Positions 1 to 14,141 are shown, counted from the stretch's first letter. The stretch: 64,000 bases of DNA from Chromatiales bacterium (GCA_020445605.1 JAGRGH010000047.1:1-64000); one strand, 5' to 3'. Numbers and translations: made by a program. Notes: generated by a model not told the origin, from the sequence alone.

Positions 1-2
1 AA

Positions 3-95
3 TCAGCGACCATTTCAGGCCCGGATGGCTGGACGCGTCTATCGGTCAACACCGATCAGCCGCACCCGCCTACAACAGTCGAAGTCTGGACGTAA
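3..95 (+). CDS. Possible C-terminal fragment of a gene inside the transposon (partial at left edge)
   Basis: Frame 3 is open from the window edge to TAA at 93-95 and ends in residues RLSVNTDQPHPPTTVEVWT. About two thirds of its third-codon positions are G or C, which is compatible with coding. A competing open reading in frame 2 runs to TAA at 168-170. I do not recognise either peptide. If real, this is the tail of a cargo or tns gene running toward the element's end. Confidence 0.2.
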   Translation, partial: SATISGPDGWTRLSVNTDQPHPPTTVEVWT

Positions 96-149
96 GCGGA
101 AACCAAGCCCAATCCGCTTCGCCCCTCAACACTGCCAACAGGTCCAATT

Positions 150-228
150 TGTACAGACTTTTTTCCTAAGGGCTATTTCTGTACAGACTCTTCTTAGTTG
201 TACGGACTATATTCCTAATGTACAGACT
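150..228. repeat. Four direct repeats, candidate TnsB-binding sites
   Basis: Cores TGTACAGACT (150-159), TGTACAGACT (180-189), TGTACGGACT (199-208) and TGTACAGACT (219-228) lie in the same orientation at spacings of 30, 19 and 20 bp. Each is followed by a T-rich stretch, and three of these contain TTCCTAA or a near match. The last copy starts 20 bp before the proposed transposon tip at 239. Closely packed copies near the tip resemble the right end of Tn7, which is the end next to glmS in Tn7 insertions. Confidence 0.75.
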
Positions 229-239
229 TTATTCCGACA

Positions 240-244
240 GACCA
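240..244. other. Candidate 5-bp target duplication (GACCA) at attTn7
   Basis: GACCA directly follows the CCGACA terminus and sits 24-28 bp beyond the glmS stop codon, the spacing used by Tn7. The matching copy would lie at the far end of the element, outside the window. Confidence 0.45.
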
Positions 245-268
245 CAACAATCACTCAACCAAAGGTGT

Positions 269-2101
269 TCACTCAACAGTGACCGACTTTGCAAGGTTGC
301 GCGGCTGATCGACGTCGGTTCCCTTGACGATGGCGACATGGTAGGCGAGCAGTTGCAGCGGGATGGTCGCGACGATGGGCGCGGCGACGCCGGACGAATG
401 ACCCACACGAATCAGTTCAACGCCGGCATCCTCTTCAAACGCGGCATCCTCGTCCGCAAAGACAAACAGCTGACCATCGCGCGCGCGCACTTCGTGCAGG
501 TTGGATTTGAGTTTGTCGAGCAGGTCATCGTCGGGCAGCACCGCCACGACCGGCATGTTGCGGTCGATGAGCGCCAGCGGACCATGCTTCAATTCGCCGG
601 CCGGATACGCCTCGGCGTGGATATACGATATTTCCTTGAGCTTCAGCGCGCCTTCCATCGCAATCGGGTAGTGCGCGCCGCGACCGAGGTACAGCGCATG
701 CGACTTGTCGGCGAGGTGCTGTGCGAGCAGTTCGATGGCCGGGTCCAGTTCAAGCGCACGCTCGCAGAGCAACGGCAGCGCGCGCAGTTGCCGGACGACC
801 GCTGTCTCGATGTCCGCTCCATTCGCAGTCTCGCGCCCAAGCAGCGCAACCAGCAGCGCGAGCACCGTCAACTGGGTGGTGAACGCCTTGGTCGATGCAA
901 CGCCGATTTCCGGCCCCGCGCGCGTGAGCGCCACCAGATCGGACTCACGGGTCAGCGAGCTTTCCGGTACGTTGCAGATCGTGAGACTCGCACGGTAGCC
1001 AAGCGTTTTGGCAAGTCGCAATGCCGCGAGCGTGTCGGCGGTTTCGCCGGACTGCGATACGGTTACGAACAGCGTGTCCGGTGCCACCACATGCGGTCGG
1101 TAACGATATTCGCTTGCGACCTCGACGTTGCAGGGAATGCCGACGAGGCTCTCGAGCCAGTAGCGGGCCACCAGCCCGGCGTGGTAGCTGGTGCCGCAGG
1201 CGACGATCTGCACCGCGCGCACGCCCGCGAGTATCGACTGGGAGTTCGCGCCGAACACCTCGGGCGACACGCCGTCGCCGACCAGGCGACCTTCGAGCGT
1301 ATCGATGATCGCGCGCGGCTGCTCGTGAATCTCCTTGAGCATGTAATGGCGGTAGCCACCGCGTTCGGCCGCCTCGGGCGACAGTTCGCTGGTGCGCACG
1401 GCACGCTCGACCCGGGTGCCGGATGCGTCGTAGACAACGATCGAGTCGCGGCGTACATCGGCGATGTCGCCTTCTTCGAGGAACATGAACCGTTGCGTGA
1501 CGGGCAGTAGCGCGTAGACGTCGGAGGCGACGAAGTTCTCGCCGATTCCCAGCCCGATCACCAGCGGACTGCCGCGTCGCGCGGCGACGAGCCGGTCCGG
1601 TTCGTTACGGCTGACGACCCCGAGTGCATACGCACCGTCGAACGAAGCGGTGGCACCGCGCACGGCCTCCAGCAGATCGCCTCCCGCTTCGATGCGGTCG
1701 AACACCGCGTGGACGATGACCTCGGTATCGGTATCCGAGGTGAAACGGTGACCGGCCGCGGACTGCTGTTCGCGCAGTTCCGCGAAGTTTTCGATGATGC
1801 CGTTGTGCACAACCGCGACCGTGTCACGGCAGACATGCGGATGTGCGTTGCGGGTGGACGGCGCGCCGTGCGTGGCCCAGCGCGTGTGGGCGATGCCGGT
1901 TCCGCCGCCAAGCGGGTGTTCTTCGACAATCCCCGCAAGCCGGGCCACCTTGCCCTCGGTGCGGTGACGGGTGATGCAGCCGGCGGCGTCGAGTACGGCA
2001 AGACCGGCCGAATCGTAACCGCGGTATTCGAGCCTGCGCAGGCCTTCGATCAGGATGGGGGCGACGTCGCGCTGGGCGACCGCACCTACGATGCCACACA
2101 T
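269..2101 (-). CDS. glmS: Glutamine--fructose-6-phosphate aminotransferase (isomerizing)
   Basis: This 610-residue cytoplasmic enzyme makes glucosamine-6-phosphate from fructose-6-phosphate and glutamine, the first step toward UDP-GlcNAc for peptidoglycan and LPS. The N-terminal class II glutamine amidotransferase domain starts MCGIVG, with Cys2 as nucleophile, and contains HTRWATHG. Two SIS sugar-isomerase domains follow, with [14 protein letters not shown] and ASTKAFTTQ. The end, [15 protein letters not shown], is the highly conserved tail whose DNA is the TnsD recognition site in Tn7 systems. Length equals the family norm. It is the last gene of the minus-strand atp-glmU-glmS run, 91 bp after glmU, and its downstream flank has been replaced by a likely Tn7-type element. 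Confidence 0.98.
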   Translation of the reverse strand: MCGIVGAVAQRDVAPILIEGLRRLEYRGYDSAGLAVLDAAGCITRHRTEGKVARLAGIVEEHPLGGGTGIAHTRWATHGAPSTRNAHPHVCRDTVAVVHNGIIENFAELREQQSAAGHRFTSDTDTEVIVHAVFDRIEAGGDLLEAVRGATASFDGAYALGVVSRNEPDRLVAARRGSPLVIGLGIGENFVASDVYALLPVTQRFMFLEEGDIADVRRDSIVVYDASGTRVERAVRTSELSPEAAERGGYRHYMLKEIHEQPRAIIDTLEGRLVGDGVSPEVFGANSQSILAGVRAVQIVACGTSYHAGLVARYWLESLVGIPCNVEVASEYRYRPHVVAPDTLFVTVSQSGETADTLAALRLAKTLGYRASLTICNVPESSLTRESDLVALTRAGPEIGVASTKAFTTQLTVLALLVALLGRETANGADIETAVVRQLRALPLLCERALELDPAIELLAQHLADKSHALYLGRGAHYPIAMEGALKLKEISYIHAEAYPAGELKHGPLALIDRNMPVVAVLPDDDLLDKLKSNLHEVRARDGQLFVFADEDAAFEEDAGVELIRVGHSSGVAAPIVATIPLQLLAYHVAIVKGTDVDQPRNLAKSVTVE

Positions 2102-2192
2102 GGCGGTTTTCGGCTCCGCAGTAGTTCCGGTGGGCGCTATCGTAGCGCAGCGGCGGAGGGATGCTCCCGAATGCTCGCCTGCCGCGGGCGGG

Positions 2193-3575
2193 TCAGGTCT
2201 TGGCCGCGTCCTTTTTCGGGCGTTTCCAGTGCTTAAGGGAACGTTGCTCGGGCCGCGTCAGCGCGAGCGTACCCGGCGGAACGTCGGCGGATATGGTCGA
2301 GCCGGCGCCAATGGTCGCGCCCTCGCCGACGGTGACAGGCGCGACCAGGGCGGTGTTCGAGCCGATGAAGGCGTCGTCGCCAATGGTCGTATGGTGTTTA
2401 TTGGCGCCGTCGTAATTGCAGGTGATGGTGCCCGCGCCGACGTTCACGCGCCGCCCCACCGTGGCGTCACCGAGGTAGCTCAGGTGATTCGCCTTGGCGC
2501 CGACACCCAACCGGGAATTCTTGATCTCCACGAAGTTGCCGACGTGGACCTGTTCGGCCAGCACGGCGCCGGGGCGCAGCCGCGCATAAGGCCCGATGAT
2601 GCAGTCGTCGCCGATCTCGGCGCCCTCGATCACGCTGAAGGCGCGAATCTCGACGCGCTCGCCGATCACCGCGTCGCGAATCACGCAGTGCGGTCCGATC
2701 CGGCAGCCCTCGCCGAGCACCACCCGCCCCTCGAACACGCAGTCGATATCGATCGAGGTATCGGAACCCGCCGTCAGGCTGCCGCGCAGATCGAAACGGT
2801 CGGGGTCCGCGAGCGTGATGCCGGCCCGCATCAGGGCCTCGGCCTCCAGGCGCTGGTGTTCGCGTTCGAGTCTGGCGAGCTGCACACGGTCGTTCACGCC
2901 AAGCACCTCCTCGATGCGGTCGGGCTGGGCGCTCGCCACGCGTTCGCCGTCACCGACGGCAAGCCCGACGACATCGGTCAGGTACAGCTCGTGCTGCGCG
3001 TTGTTCGAGCGCAGACGTTCAAGCCAGCCGATCAGGGCGTCGGTCCGGGCGGCGAGGATGCCGGAATTGCACTCGGGAATCCGGCGTTCGGCATCCGTGG
3101 CGTCACGCTCTTCGACGATGCGCTCGATTGCGCCCATGTCGCCATCGCCACGCACGATCCGGCCATAGCCCTGCGCGGAATCGGGAAACATCGTCAGCAG
3201 CGCCAGTGGCGCGTGTTCGAGCTCGGCGAGCAGGCGTTGCAGGGTCGGCACCTCGATCAGCGGCACGTCGCCGTACAGCACGAGGGTGTGATCATGGCCG
3301 GCAATGTTCGGTATGGCCTGCTGCACGGCGTGGCCGGTGCCGAGCTGTTCCAGCTGTTCGACCCAGTCGACCGATGCGTGGCCGGCCACCGCGGCCTGCA
3401 CCTGCGCGCCGTGATGACCGTAGACGACGCAGATGGTGTTCGCTTCGAGCTGGCGCGCCGCGGTGATCACGCGCACGAGCATGGGCTGGCCGCCGATCGG
3501 GTGCAGCACCTTGGGCAGACGCGAGCGCATGCGCGTGCCCTGTCCGGCGGCGAGGATGACGACAGCGAGGCTCAT
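2193..3575 (-). CDS. glmU: Bifunctional GlcNAc-1-P uridyltransferase / glucosamine-1-P acetyltransferase
   Basis: At 460 residues (about 456 in E. coli) this enzyme carries out the last two steps to UDP-GlcNAc: acetylation of glucosamine-1-phosphate, then uridylyl transfer. The N-terminal pyrophosphorylase domain shows [15 protein letters not shown] at residues 8-22 with the nucleotide-binding Lys22. The C-terminal half is a left-handed beta-helix of hexapeptide repeats, including [20 protein letters not shown], the acetyl-CoA and active-site region. It lies 10 bp from the FKBP gene and upstream of glmS, so the amino-sugar pathway genes are clustered. Confidence 0.98.
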   Translation of the reverse strand: MSLAVVILAAGQGTRMRSRLPKVLHPIGGQPMLVRVITAARQLEANTICVVYGHHGAQVQAAVAGHASVDWVEQLEQLGTGHAVQQAIPNIAGHDHTLVLYGDVPLIEVPTLQRLLAELEHAPLALLTMFPDSAQGYGRIVRGDGDMGAIERIVEERDATDAERRIPECNSGILAARTDALIGWLERLRSNNAQHELYLTDVVGLAVGDGERVASAQPDRIEEVLGVNDRVQLARLEREHQRLEAEALMRAGITLADPDRFDLRGSLTAGSDTSIDIDCVFEGRVVLGEGCRIGPHCVIRDAVIGERVEIRAFSVIEGAEIGDDCIIGPYARLRPGAVLAEQVHVGNFVEIKNSRLGVGAKANHLSYLGDATVGRRVNVGAGTITCNYDGANKHHTTIGDDAFIGSNTALVAPVTVGEGATIGAGSTISADVPPGTLALTRPEQRSLKHWKRPKKDAAKT

Positions 3576-3585
3576 CGCGCCGGGC

Positions 3586-4080
3586 TCAATGCGGGGCCTT
3601 CAGCGGGATGGCGGAGCGCAGTTCGGCGACCATGCGGCGGTCGTCATCGGTGGCATCGCGCACCTCGACGATCTCCAGCCGGAACCGGAGAGTCCGGCCC
3701 GCGTACGGATGATTGCCGTCGGCGGTCAACTGACCGTCTTCGATCCTGGTGACGTGGAAGATCATCGTCTCGCCACGATCGCTCTGCATCGTGACCGCCG
3801 CCCCGAGGTAGGAGAATTCCGCGGGGACCTTCTCGATATCGTCGGTAAAGACAAGGTCCGGGTTATGCGGGCCGAAGCCTTCTTCGGGTGGTACGTCGAC
3901 GGTGACCACGTCGCCGACGGATTTGCCGGCCAGCGCGAGTTCGATCTTCGGCAGCAGAACGCCGCCCTCGCCGTGTACATAGGGCACGGGCTGATCGCTC
4001 CGTTCGGCGACCTGTCCGGTTTCGTCGCTCACGCGGTAGGTGAACCGAACGTATTTGCCCTTGCGGATGGTGTCGGCCAT
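3586..4080 (-). CDS. FKBP-type peptidyl-prolyl cis-trans isomerase, SlyD-like
   Basis: A 164-residue cytoplasmic prolyl isomerase and chaperone. I chose the ATG at 4080 (MADTIRKGKYVRFTYRV). The frame stays open upstream to 4290, but that extension is Arg/Pro/Ser-rich, overlaps atpC antisense-free coding on the same strand, and has no FKBP homology. The FKBP core carries YVHGEGGVLLPKIE, the SlyD-type insert-in-flap region with VPPEEGFGPHNPDL, and DGNHPYAGRTLRF near the C-terminus. The His-rich metal-binding tail of E. coli SlyD is absent. It sits between atpC and glmU on the same strand, an unusual place for this family and probably just operon hitch-hiking. Confidence 0.85.
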   Translation of the reverse strand: MADTIRKGKYVRFTYRVSDETGQVAERSDQPVPYVHGEGGVLLPKIELALAGKSVGDVVTVDVPPEEGFGPHNPDLVFTDDIEKVPAEFSYLGAAVTMQSDRGETMIFHVTRIEDGQLTADGNHPYAGRTLRFRLEIVEVRDATDDDRRMVAELRSAIPLKAPH

Positions 4081-4135
4081 CGGGCCCCCGGTGCGGTCCG
4101 GCTGGCGCGCGGCTGCCGGCAATGGGTCGACAGGT

Positions 4136-4561
4136 CTAGCGCTTGGCCTGCTTGCGGATTCGGTCGATTGCGCGCAGCTCCGCGGCCCGCTCGGCCAGTT
4201 CGGCCTGGGCGCGGGCAGTGTCGAACTCCGTCCTTGCATCGGCCAGTGCGCGTTCGGCGCGTTCGCGCGCGGCGATCGCCGCGGCTTCATCGAGATCGGC
4301 GGCCCGCACGGCCGTGTCGGCCAGCACCGTCACCACGTCCGGCTGCACCTCGAGGATGCCGCCGGAGATGAAGAACGACTGCTGGGTGCCGGGCGTGGTC
4401 TCCACCCGCACCTCGCCGGCCTTCAGGCGCGTGATCAGCGGCGCGTGGCGCGGCGCAATGCCGACCTCGCCCATCACCGCGGGTGCGTACACCATTTCCG
4501 CCAGTCCCGAGAAGATGTTCTTCTCGGCGCTGACGATGTCGACATGGATGGTCATTGCCAT
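4136..4561 (-). CDS. atpC: F1FO ATP synthase epsilon subunit
   Basis: 141 residues, normal for epsilon, the central-stalk subunit that couples gamma to the c-ring and inhibits the F1 ATPase. The N-terminal beta-sandwich shows VDIVSAEKNIFSGLAE and GEVGIAPRHAPLITRLKAG. A C-terminal Ala/Arg/Glu-rich helical hairpin follows and ends RIRKQAKR. The start may be Met1 or Met3 (MTIHVD). It is the last subunit gene of the atp operon, 22 bp after atpD. Confidence 0.95.
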   Translation of the reverse strand: MAMTIHVDIVSAEKNIFSGLAEMVYAPAVMGEVGIAPRHAPLITRLKAGEVRVETTPGTQQSFFISGGILEVQPDVVTVLADTAVRAADLDEAAAIAARERAERALADARTEFDTARAQAELAERAAELRAIDRIRKQAKR

Positions 4562-4583
4562 GGCCGTGACTGGTCAGCCGGCC

Positions 4584-6879
<2,296 letters not shown>

Positions 6880-6899
6880 TGTCTGATTCCGTCAGCCGC

Positions 6900-8447
<1,548 letters not shown>

Positions 8448-8984
8448 TTAAGTACCTAATTGACTGGCAAGCGCTTCAAGTCGAGCGCGCACCGAGCCGT
8501 CGATGACCAGATCACCGGCGCGAATCTTCACGCCGCCGATCAGGGATTTGTCTTCACTTGCACTCAGTCGCACCTCGCGACCCAGCCGTTTGCCCAGCGC
8601 CGCCGCCAGCGACTGACGCTGAGCGTCGTTGACCGGATAGGCCGCGGTCAGCTCCACGTCGATTGCGCCGCCGTGTTCGGAACGCAGCACCTCGTACAGG
8701 CGTGCGATCTCGGGCAACAGCGCGACGCGACCATTCTGCGCGAGCAGCCGCACGAGATTCTGCCCTTCTTCGGAGATGCGCCCACCGCCGATGTCGAGCA
8801 GAAAATCCGCAAGCCGTTCGGCGCCCAGATCGGGGCGACCGATCAGCGCGCGGACCTGGCGGTCGTCAACGACCGCGGCCAGCAGCGCAAGCACTTCCGA
8901 CCACAGATCGGGCTTGTCGGTCTCGAGCGCACGCGCGAACACCGCATCGGCGTAAGGACGGGCAAGGGTTGTGAGTTCGGCCAT
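8448..8984 (-). CDS. atpH: F1FO ATP synthase delta subunit
   Basis: The 178-residue delta (OSCP-type) subunit joins the peripheral b-stalk to the top of F1. It starts MAELTTLARPYADAVFARA, where the ARPYA(D/R)A pattern is family-typical. The C-terminal region includes SLIGGVKIRAGDLVIDGSVR, the conserved delta signature. It follows atpF by 9 bp and abuts atpA. Confidence 0.96.
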   Translation of the reverse strand: MAELTTLARPYADAVFARALETDKPDLWSEVLALLAAVVDDRQVRALIGRPDLGAERLADFLLDIGGGRISEEGQNLVRLLAQNGRVALLPEIARLYEVLRSEHGGAIDVELTAAYPVNDAQRQSLAAALGKRLGREVRLSASEDKSLIGGVKIRAGDLVIDGSVRARLEALASQLGT

Positions 8985-8993
8985 GGCGTTGTG

Positions 8994-9464
8994 CTACAGC
9001 GCCGCCGCGACCTTGTCGACCACGCCGCGATGCGTCTCGGCGTCCACTTCGCGTTCGAGGATCTTTGCAGCCCCCGCGACCGCGAGTTCGACGACCTTGC
9101 CGCGCAGCTCCTCACGGGCACGCGCGACCTCCTGGTCGATCGCGGCCTGGGCGGCGTGCAGCAGGCGTTCGCCTTCGCTCTTCGCCGCGACCTTGGCCTC
9201 TTCGACGATTTCGCCCGCACGCTTGTTGGCCTGGCCGATGATGTCGGCGGCCTGCTGCTTGGCCTCGTGAAGCGTTTCAGTCGCGCGCTTCTGCGCAAGT
9301 TCCTGCTCGTGCACGCCACGTTCGGCGGCCGCCAGACCCTCGGCGATCTTCGCCTTGCGTTCTTCGAGCGCCTTGACGATCGGCGGCCAGATGAACTTCA
9401 TGGTGAACCATACGAACACCACGAACGAAAGCATCTGCCCAATCAGTGTCAGGTTGATGTTCAT
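8994..9464 (-). CDS. atpF: F1FO ATP synthase b subunit
   Basis: 156 residues, the same as E. coli b. One N-terminal membrane helix (about residues 5-25, ending [13 protein letters not shown]) is followed by a long charged Ala/Glu/Arg coiled coil (residues 30-140) that dimerises as the peripheral stalk. It starts [11 protein letters not shown]. It lies between atpE and atpH in the standard order. Confidence 0.96.
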   Translation of the reverse strand: MNINLTLIGQMLSFVVFVWFTMKFIWPPIVKALEERKAKIAEGLAAAERGVHEQELAQKRATETLHEAKQQAADIIGQANKRAGEIVEEAKVAAKSEGERLLHAAQAAIDQEVARAREELRGKVVELAVAGAAKILEREVDAETHRGVVDKVAAAL

Positions 9465-9513
9465 GCCGGATTCTCCCGCTGGACGATTGCGGCTGCGGCC
9501 GCAGGCGACGTCT

Positions 9514-9774
<261 letters not shown>

Positions 9775-9797
9775 TTAGAGATGGATCAGAGTAGGAA

Positions 9798-11077
<1,280 letters not shown>

Positions 11078-11134
11078 CGATCGAGTCGTCGCGTGTGGGC
11101 TTCACGCCCGAAACCGCCTGCCAAAGACCCGGGG

Positions 11135-11163
11135 ATTCTACGGAGCGACCCGATGGCGGTCAA
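11135..11163 (-). promoter_or_regulatory. Sigma70-type promoter of the atp operon
   Basis: Reading the minus strand, TTGACC (11158-11163) and TAGAAT (11135-11140) are separated by exactly 17 bp, 58 bp upstream of the atpI start. It is the best consensus promoter I found in the window, and the expected place for the atp-fkbp-glmU-glmS transcription start. Confidence 0.75.
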
Positions 11164-11270
11164 TGCGCAACCCACACCGGCGAACTACGGGATGCGTGGT
11201 TTTTACTGGGAATTGCGCCGCAGCGGCGAGGCTTGATCCAGACTATTGAAAACGATCATGCCCACGGGCG

Positions 11271-11306
11271 AAAAAAAGCCGCCGGAACGCAACGCGCTCC
11301 GGCGGC
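11271..11306 (-). terminator. Intrinsic terminator after the IPTL-CTERM gene
   Basis: On the minus strand GCCGCCGGA (11298-11306) pairs perfectly with TCCGGCGGC (11278-11286) across an 11-nt loop, followed by seven Ts (11271-11277). It lies 16 bp past the stop of the 11322-12392 gene and insulates it from the atp promoter. Confidence 0.88.
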
Positions 11307-11321
11307 CGATGCAGGCTGCGG

Positions 11322-12392
11322 TCAGCCGCGACGGCGACGCAGGCCGCCCACCAGACCGATCAGGGCGATCAGGCCGGCGATGCCGAACACATTGAGCGTC
11401 GGCACGTGCTGCGGCTCTTCGTCCACCGGCGGCGGATCCACGACGTTCACGGTCGCGGAATCCATGGCGCCATCCGGGTCGTCCGAATCGGAGCTGGCAC
11501 TGGCGTTGTTGATGGTGTTCGTGGGCGAACCAGGCGCGGTCACGTTGATCGTGATCGTCGGCGCGGCGGACATGCTGGCGATGCTCGCCCGGGTGCAGGT
11601 CACGATTCCGGCGGCATGACCGCAGGACCAGCCGCTACCCGAGGCGGACACGTAGCCCACACCGCCAGGCAGCGTGTCGGTCACGGTGACGTTCGTGGCG
11701 GCATCCGGACCGGCATTCGAGACCACGAGCGAGTAGCTGAATGCCGCGTTCGTCTGCACGGTCGGCGCCGACGCCGTCTTCACGAGCGTCAGATCGGCAT
11801 CGGCCGTTTCGACTGCGACCACGACGTTCGCAATCAGACCCGACGGGCCACCCGCGACGTCAGGCGCGTACAGATAGACGGTGTTCGCGCCGGTCGAAAC
11901 CAGCCCCGTGATGTCGGTCGGGCCGTAGGTCGTCTGCGCGGCAAACCCGCCACCGGTCGTGCCGGCAAGCGGCGTGCCGTTGACGAACACACCCTGGTTG
12001 GGCGCAGCGGCGTGACCGAGCGCATCATCGGCCGCGAACGCGACCGTCAGGGTGACCGACCCGATCGCCGTCTCGGTGATCGTGAACGGGAATGCATAGA
12101 GACCCGAGGGTCCTGCGGTACCAGGATCGGCCGAGGCGCCAATCCACTCCGCGGCCGCGTCGGCGGGTAGCGCAGCGATCCAAGCCCCGGCCGGCGTCAG
12201 GTCGACGGTGGCCGCCGGCCCGCTCGAAGCGGCCGTGAAGTCGGCCGCGACGAACGATGCAGCGAACGGCGTATCGGCCGGGCCGGCCAGCACGGTCACC
12301 GGCGCCACACCACTATTCAAAGTGATGGTTTCGTCGGCGAGCGCGGAAGCGGATGCCAGCAGTGCGGCAGCCGCGAGGAGAGATCGATTCAT
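11322..12392 (-). CDS. Secreted DUF11-type adhesin-like protein with IPTL-CTERM sorting signal
   Basis: A 356-residue exported protein. A Sec signal peptide (about residues 1-19, cleavage after ALA) is followed by an Ala/Thr/Val-rich beta-sandwich region with two cysteines (WSCG, VTCT). Residues about 200-315 resemble a DUF11 repeat: ADLTLVKTASAPTVQTNAAF, VVSNAGPDAATNVTVTDTLP. The C-terminus has VPTLNVFGIAGL, a hydrophobic helix and RRRRG, the pattern of the IPTL-CTERM sorting tail, which is probably processed by an exosortase-like enzyme and leads to surface or matrix localisation. It has its own promoter and terminator and interrupts the usual parB-atpI neighbourhood, so it is likely a later insertion. 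Its specific function is unknown. Confidence 0.78.
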   Translation of the reverse strand: MNRSLLAAAALLASASALADETITLNSGVAPVTVLAGPADTPFAASFVAADFTAASSGPAATVDLTPAGAWIAALPADAAAEWIGASADPGTAGPSGLYAFPFTITETAIGSVTLTVAFAADDALGHAAAPNQGVFVNGTPLAGTTGGGFAAQTTYGPTDITGLVSTGANTVYLYAPDVAGGPSGLIANVVVAVETADADLTLVKTASAPTVQTNAAFSYSLVVSNAGPDAATNVTVTDTLPGGVGYVSASGSGWSCGHAAGIVTCTRASIASMSAAPTITINVTAPGSPTNTINNASASSDSDDPDGAMDSATVNVVDPPPVDEEPQHVPTLNVFGIAGLIALIGLVGGLRRRRG

Positions 12393-12424
12393 GTCCCTGG
12401 GCCTCCCTTGTGAAAATTGCGGCT

Positions 12425-12476
12425 ATTATGCGGCAGGCCACAACGGGCAAACAACAACACTGTGATCTGCGCCACA
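12425..12476 (-). promoter_or_regulatory. Promoter with CRP/Vfr-like dyad upstream of the IPTL-CTERM gene
   Basis: On the minus strand TTGTTT (12449-12454) and CATAAT (12425-12430) are 18 bp apart. A GGGAGG ribosome-binding site follows, shortly before the ATG. Further upstream 12461-12476 reads TGTGN8CACA with a TGTGA half-site, close to the CRP consensus, centred about 51 bp before the predicted start of transcription. Functional binding is inference. Confidence 0.42.
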
Positions 12477-12493
12477 TCCCCAACCCGGGGCCG

Positions 12494-13354
12494 TCAGCGG
12501 ATGTGCGCGAGGATGCCGTCGAGTTCGTCGAGACTGTTGAAGCCGATCACGAGCCGCCCGCGGCCCTTCGGGTCCGAGCTGATCTCGACCTTCGCGCCGA
12601 GCCGTTCGCCGAGATCGTGCTGCAGCCGCTCGACGTTCGGATCGCGCGCGGGCTTCGCGGCTGCCGGCTGCGGATTGGCGAGCCGGCGCACCAGCGCCTC
12701 GGTCTGACGCACGCTCAGGCCCTGCTCGGACGCATGCCGGGCCGCATCGCTCTGCGCCTGCCCGTTGAGCGCCAACAGTGCGCGCGCGTGACCCATCTCG
12801 ATGTCGCCGCGGTCCAGCCGCTCCTTGACGTCGAGGTTCAGTTCCAGCAGCCGCAGCAGGTTGGTGACGGTCGCACGGGATTTGCCCACGGTCTCGGCGA
12901 TCTGCTGGTGGGTCAGCTCGAATTCGCGTTGCAGGCGGCTCAGGGCCGTGGCCTCTTCCAACGGGTTGAGGTCCTCGCGCTGGATGTTCTCGATCAGCGC
13001 CATGGCCATGGCGGCCTGGTCCGGCACATCACGCACGACGACGGGCACGTCTTTCAGGCCGGCGATCTGCGCGGCGCGCCAGCGACGTTCCCCAGCGATG
13101 ATCTCGTAGCGGTCGGCGTCGACCGGTCGCGCGACGATGGGCTGCACCAGCCCCTGGGCGCGGATGGATTCTGCAAGTTCCTCGAGCGCTTCCTGGTCGA
13201 AATGGCCGCGCGGCTGGAACCGGCCGCGTCTGAGCTGGTCGACGCCGAGCTGCAAGACCCGCTCGCCGGCCGCCGGCGTCGGCGCGCTGGCCGCCACCGC
13301 GCCGCCGAGCAGTGCGTCGAGCCCGCGGCCGAGTCCGCGTTTGCGCGTGCTCAA
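12494..13354 (-). CDS. parB: Chromosome partitioning protein ParB
   Basis: The 286-residue CTP-dependent DNA clamp binds parS and organises the origin region for segregation. The N-terminal ParB/Srx fold includes GRFQPRGHFDQEALEELAES and the CTP-binding GERRWRA. The central helix-turn-helix contains LTHQQIAETVGKSRATVTN. The C-terminal part is the dimerisation domain. Its start overlaps the parA stop by 4 bp. Confidence 0.96.
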   Translation of the reverse strand: MSTRKRGLGRGLDALLGGAVAASAPTPAAGERVLQLGVDQLRRGRFQPRGHFDQEALEELAESIRAQGLVQPIVARPVDADRYEIIAGERRWRAAQIAGLKDVPVVVRDVPDQAAMAMALIENIQREDLNPLEEATALSRLQREFELTHQQIAETVGKSRATVTNLLRLLELNLDVKERLDRGDIEMGHARALLALNGQAQSDAARHASEQGLSVRQTEALVRRLANPQPAAAKPARDPNVERLQHDLGERLGAKVEISSDPKGRGRLVIGFNSLDELDGILAHIR

Positions 13355-14139
13355 GCCGGCTGCGCCTGCGGCTCGCGCCGGTAGCGGTGCAGCATCTCGC
13401 TGGCCAGCGCCAGATAAGAAAGCGATCCGCGCGAGGCGCGGTCGTACAGCGTGACCGGCACGCCGTGGCTCGGCGCCTCGGCGAGCCGGACGTTGCGCGG
13501 GATGACGGTGCGGTAGACCTTGTCGGCGAAATGCATGATCAACTGGGCCGAGACCTGCGTGGCGAGGTTGTTGCGCGGGTCGTACATGGTACGCAGGATG
13601 CCGTCGATGCGCAGCGCCGGGTTCGCCTGCTCGCGCACCCGATCAATCGTCGTCATGAGCGCCGTCAGGCCCTCGAGCGCGTAGTACTCGCACTGCAGCG
13701 GCACCAGCACACCGTCGGCCGCAACCAGCGCATTCACGGTGAGCATGTTCAGCGACGGCGGGCAGTCGACGAGTATGAAATCGTAGCGATCGCGCACGCC
13801 TTCCAGCGCCGAGCGCAGCCGCCGCTCGCGGCCGCTGATCTGCAACAGCTCGACCTCCGCGGCGGTGAGGTCACCGTTGGCGGGCAGCACGTCGAAGCCG
13901 GCCTCAGCGGGCGTGACGAGTGCCGAGGCGGCCGCCGCTTCGCCGAGCAGCACGTCCAGCACCGTGGTGTTCAGGTCATTCTTGGCGACGCCGGAACCGA
14001 CCGTTGCGTTGCCCTGCGGGTCCATGTCGACCAGCAGCACGCGCTGGCCGCTCAGGGCCAGCGCCGCAGCGAGGTTCACGCTGGTCGTCGTCTTGCCGAC
14101 CCCGCCTTTCTGGTTCGTGACGGCGATGGTGCGTGCCAT
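13351..14139 (-). CDS. parA: Chromosome partitioning ATPase ParA
   Basis: 262 residues, a ParA/Soj-type ATPase with the deviant Walker A motif KGGVGKTT (residues 11-18, starting MARTIAVTNQKGG), LLVDMDPQGNATVGSG and the Walker B region ILVDCPPSLNMLTVNAL. It binds non-specific DNA when ATP-loaded and moves ParB-parS complexes. It lies 2 bp after rsmG and is coupled to parB. Confidence 0.97.
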   Translation of the reverse strand: MARTIAVTNQKGGVGKTTTSVNLAAALALSGQRVLLVDMDPQGNATVGSGVAKNDLNTTVLDVLLGEAAAASALVTPAEAGFDVLPANGDLTAAEVELLQISGRERRLRSALEGVRDRYDFILVDCPPSLNMLTVNALVAADGVLVPLQCEYYALEGLTALMTTIDRVREQANPALRIDGILRTMYDPRNNLATQVSAQLIMHFADKVYRTVIPRNVRLAEAPSHGVPVTLYDRASRGSLSYLALASEMLHRYRREPQAQPA

Positions 14140-14141
14140 GT

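Larger units (their letters stand above)
1..239. mobile_element. End of a Tn7-like transposon at the glmS attachment site (partial)
   Basis: The stretch beyond the glmS stop is markedly less GC-rich than the chromosome to its right. It carries four copies of a TGTACRGACT core (see the repeat entry) and ends in CCGACA at 234-239, which reads TGTCGG inward. Tn7 family elements insert about 25 bp past the glmS stop, end in TGT...ACA, carry roughly 20-bp TnsB-binding repeats near each end and duplicate 5 bp of target. Position, terminus and repeats all fit, so I infer one end of a Tn7-like element whose transposition genes and cargo lie left of the window. No tns gene is visible, so the element itself is not proven. 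Confidence 0.72.

Noticed and set aside
150-228. Repeats read as replication iterons or a CRISPR fragment
   Set aside because: Only four short copies, no unique spacers of constant length, no rep or cas gene; position behind glmS and the TGT...ACA tip favour a transposon end.
25-282. 85-codon open frame spanning the repeats left of glmS
   Set aside because: It runs through the four direct repeats and into the glmS 3' end antisense; its amino-acid periodicity is caused by the repeats (VQT recurrences). Not a gene.
3586-4290. 234-residue version of the FKBP protein
   Set aside because: The added 70 residues are Pro/Ser/Arg-rich and overlap the atpC coding sequence; the ATG at 4080 gives a normal family N-terminus.
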